Shown here piece after piece: positions 8,156 through 8,360 of a DNA stretch of 8,360 bases; the first letter of the stretch is position 1, and each line of letters starts with the position of its first letter. The DNA is from an uncultured Acetatifactor sp. (GTDB lineage Bacteria; Bacillota; Clostridia; Lachnospirales; Lachnospiraceae). A model generated the notes under the pieces. The model ran no database searches. It saw only the letters and a program-made list of their open reading frames with translations, and had not been told where the DNA came from. The DNA lies in contig CAJUFO010000123.1 in the NCBI GenBank assembly GCA_910585615.1, positions 1 to 8,360 of the forward strand, written 5' to 3'. The translations under genes were made by a program, and so were the position numbers.

Positions 8156-8360
8156 CATATCGTCTCGATTACCACACCGTGGGCGATTCCCGGCACGCTC
8201 ATGCCCTCGTTGAAGCTGGTCTTGCTCAGCAAGGCCCCTGTGGGCATGAAAAGCACCTTCTTCCAGTTGCCCTCCTCCAGCTGCTTCAGGATATAGGCGG
8301 ACAGCGTCACGGCGCTGCAGCCGCAGCCGCTTCCCCCGGCATGGGTGTCCTGGGAGGCCG
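8155..8360 (-). CDS. spoVAD: Stage V sporulation protein AD, C-terminal 67 codons
   Basis: SpoVAD is the dipicolinic-acid-binding subunit of the SpoVA complex, which moves Ca-dipicolinate into the developing spore and out during germination. Only the C-terminus is in the window; the gene continues beyond the right edge. The visible part has the thiolase-like signature AGGSGCGCSAVTLSAYIL, then LFMPTGALLSKTSFNEG and SVPGIAHGVVIETI before TGA (8157-8155). These motifs are characteristic of SpoVAD, and the full protein is usually near 335-340 residues. In most spore formers spoVAE follows directly; here the next gene is the NUDIX hydrolase. The gene marks the organism as a likely endospore former. 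Confidence 0.93.
   Translation of the reverse strand, partial: ASQDTHAGGSGCGCSAVTLSAYILKQLEEGNWKKVLFMPTGALLSKTSFNEGMSVPGIAHGVVIETI

Overview
The window is a stretch of a spore-forming Clostridia chromosome, most likely Lachnospiraceae. The evidence is a stage V sporulation gene (spoVAD), a secA-prfB gene pair arranged as in Firmicutes, strong purine-rich Shine-Dalgarno sites and a GC-rich coding bias. The family-level placement is inferred from protein flavour, not measured. Every supported gene lies on the minus strand, so transcription runs from high to low coordinates. The description below follows that direction.

Right end (8360 to 7597): the C-terminal 67 codons of spoVAD, a spore dipicolinic-acid protein, then a complete NUDIX hydrolase gene that ends in a rho-independent terminator. 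Middle (7569 to 3959): a self-contained operon of a GntR-family repressor of the YtrA type, an ABC ATPase and a 729-residue ABC permease. The three genes overlap one another and are driven by a near-consensus promoter. An inverted repeat AGTGTA-N13-TACACT sits on the promoter's start region, which is the operator pattern I recall for Bacillus subtilis YtrA. The inferred logic is an autorepressed efflux or stress ABC transporter, probably induced by cell-envelope-active compounds.

Left half (3919 to 1): secA has its own clear promoter (TTGAAT-17-TACAAT) and starts at a GTG. It is followed by two small, unrecognised genes (36 and 48 codons) and then by prfB, release factor 2. prfB has the classic in-frame UGA at codon 26 and the +1 programmed frameshift site CUU UGA C, and runs off the left edge of the window. 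secA, the small genes and prfB may be co-transcribed, since no terminator is visible between them.

Most of the window is housekeeping. The parts that deserve a second look are the YtrA-type control region, where terminator, promoter and operator are packed into about 70 bases; the two small genes between secA and prfB; and the large soluble C-terminal half of the permease. No RNA genes, insertion sequences or CRISPR arrays were seen. No stretch over 300 bases lacks a gene if the two small genes are accepted; without them, 877-1279 would be a gap of about 400 bases.
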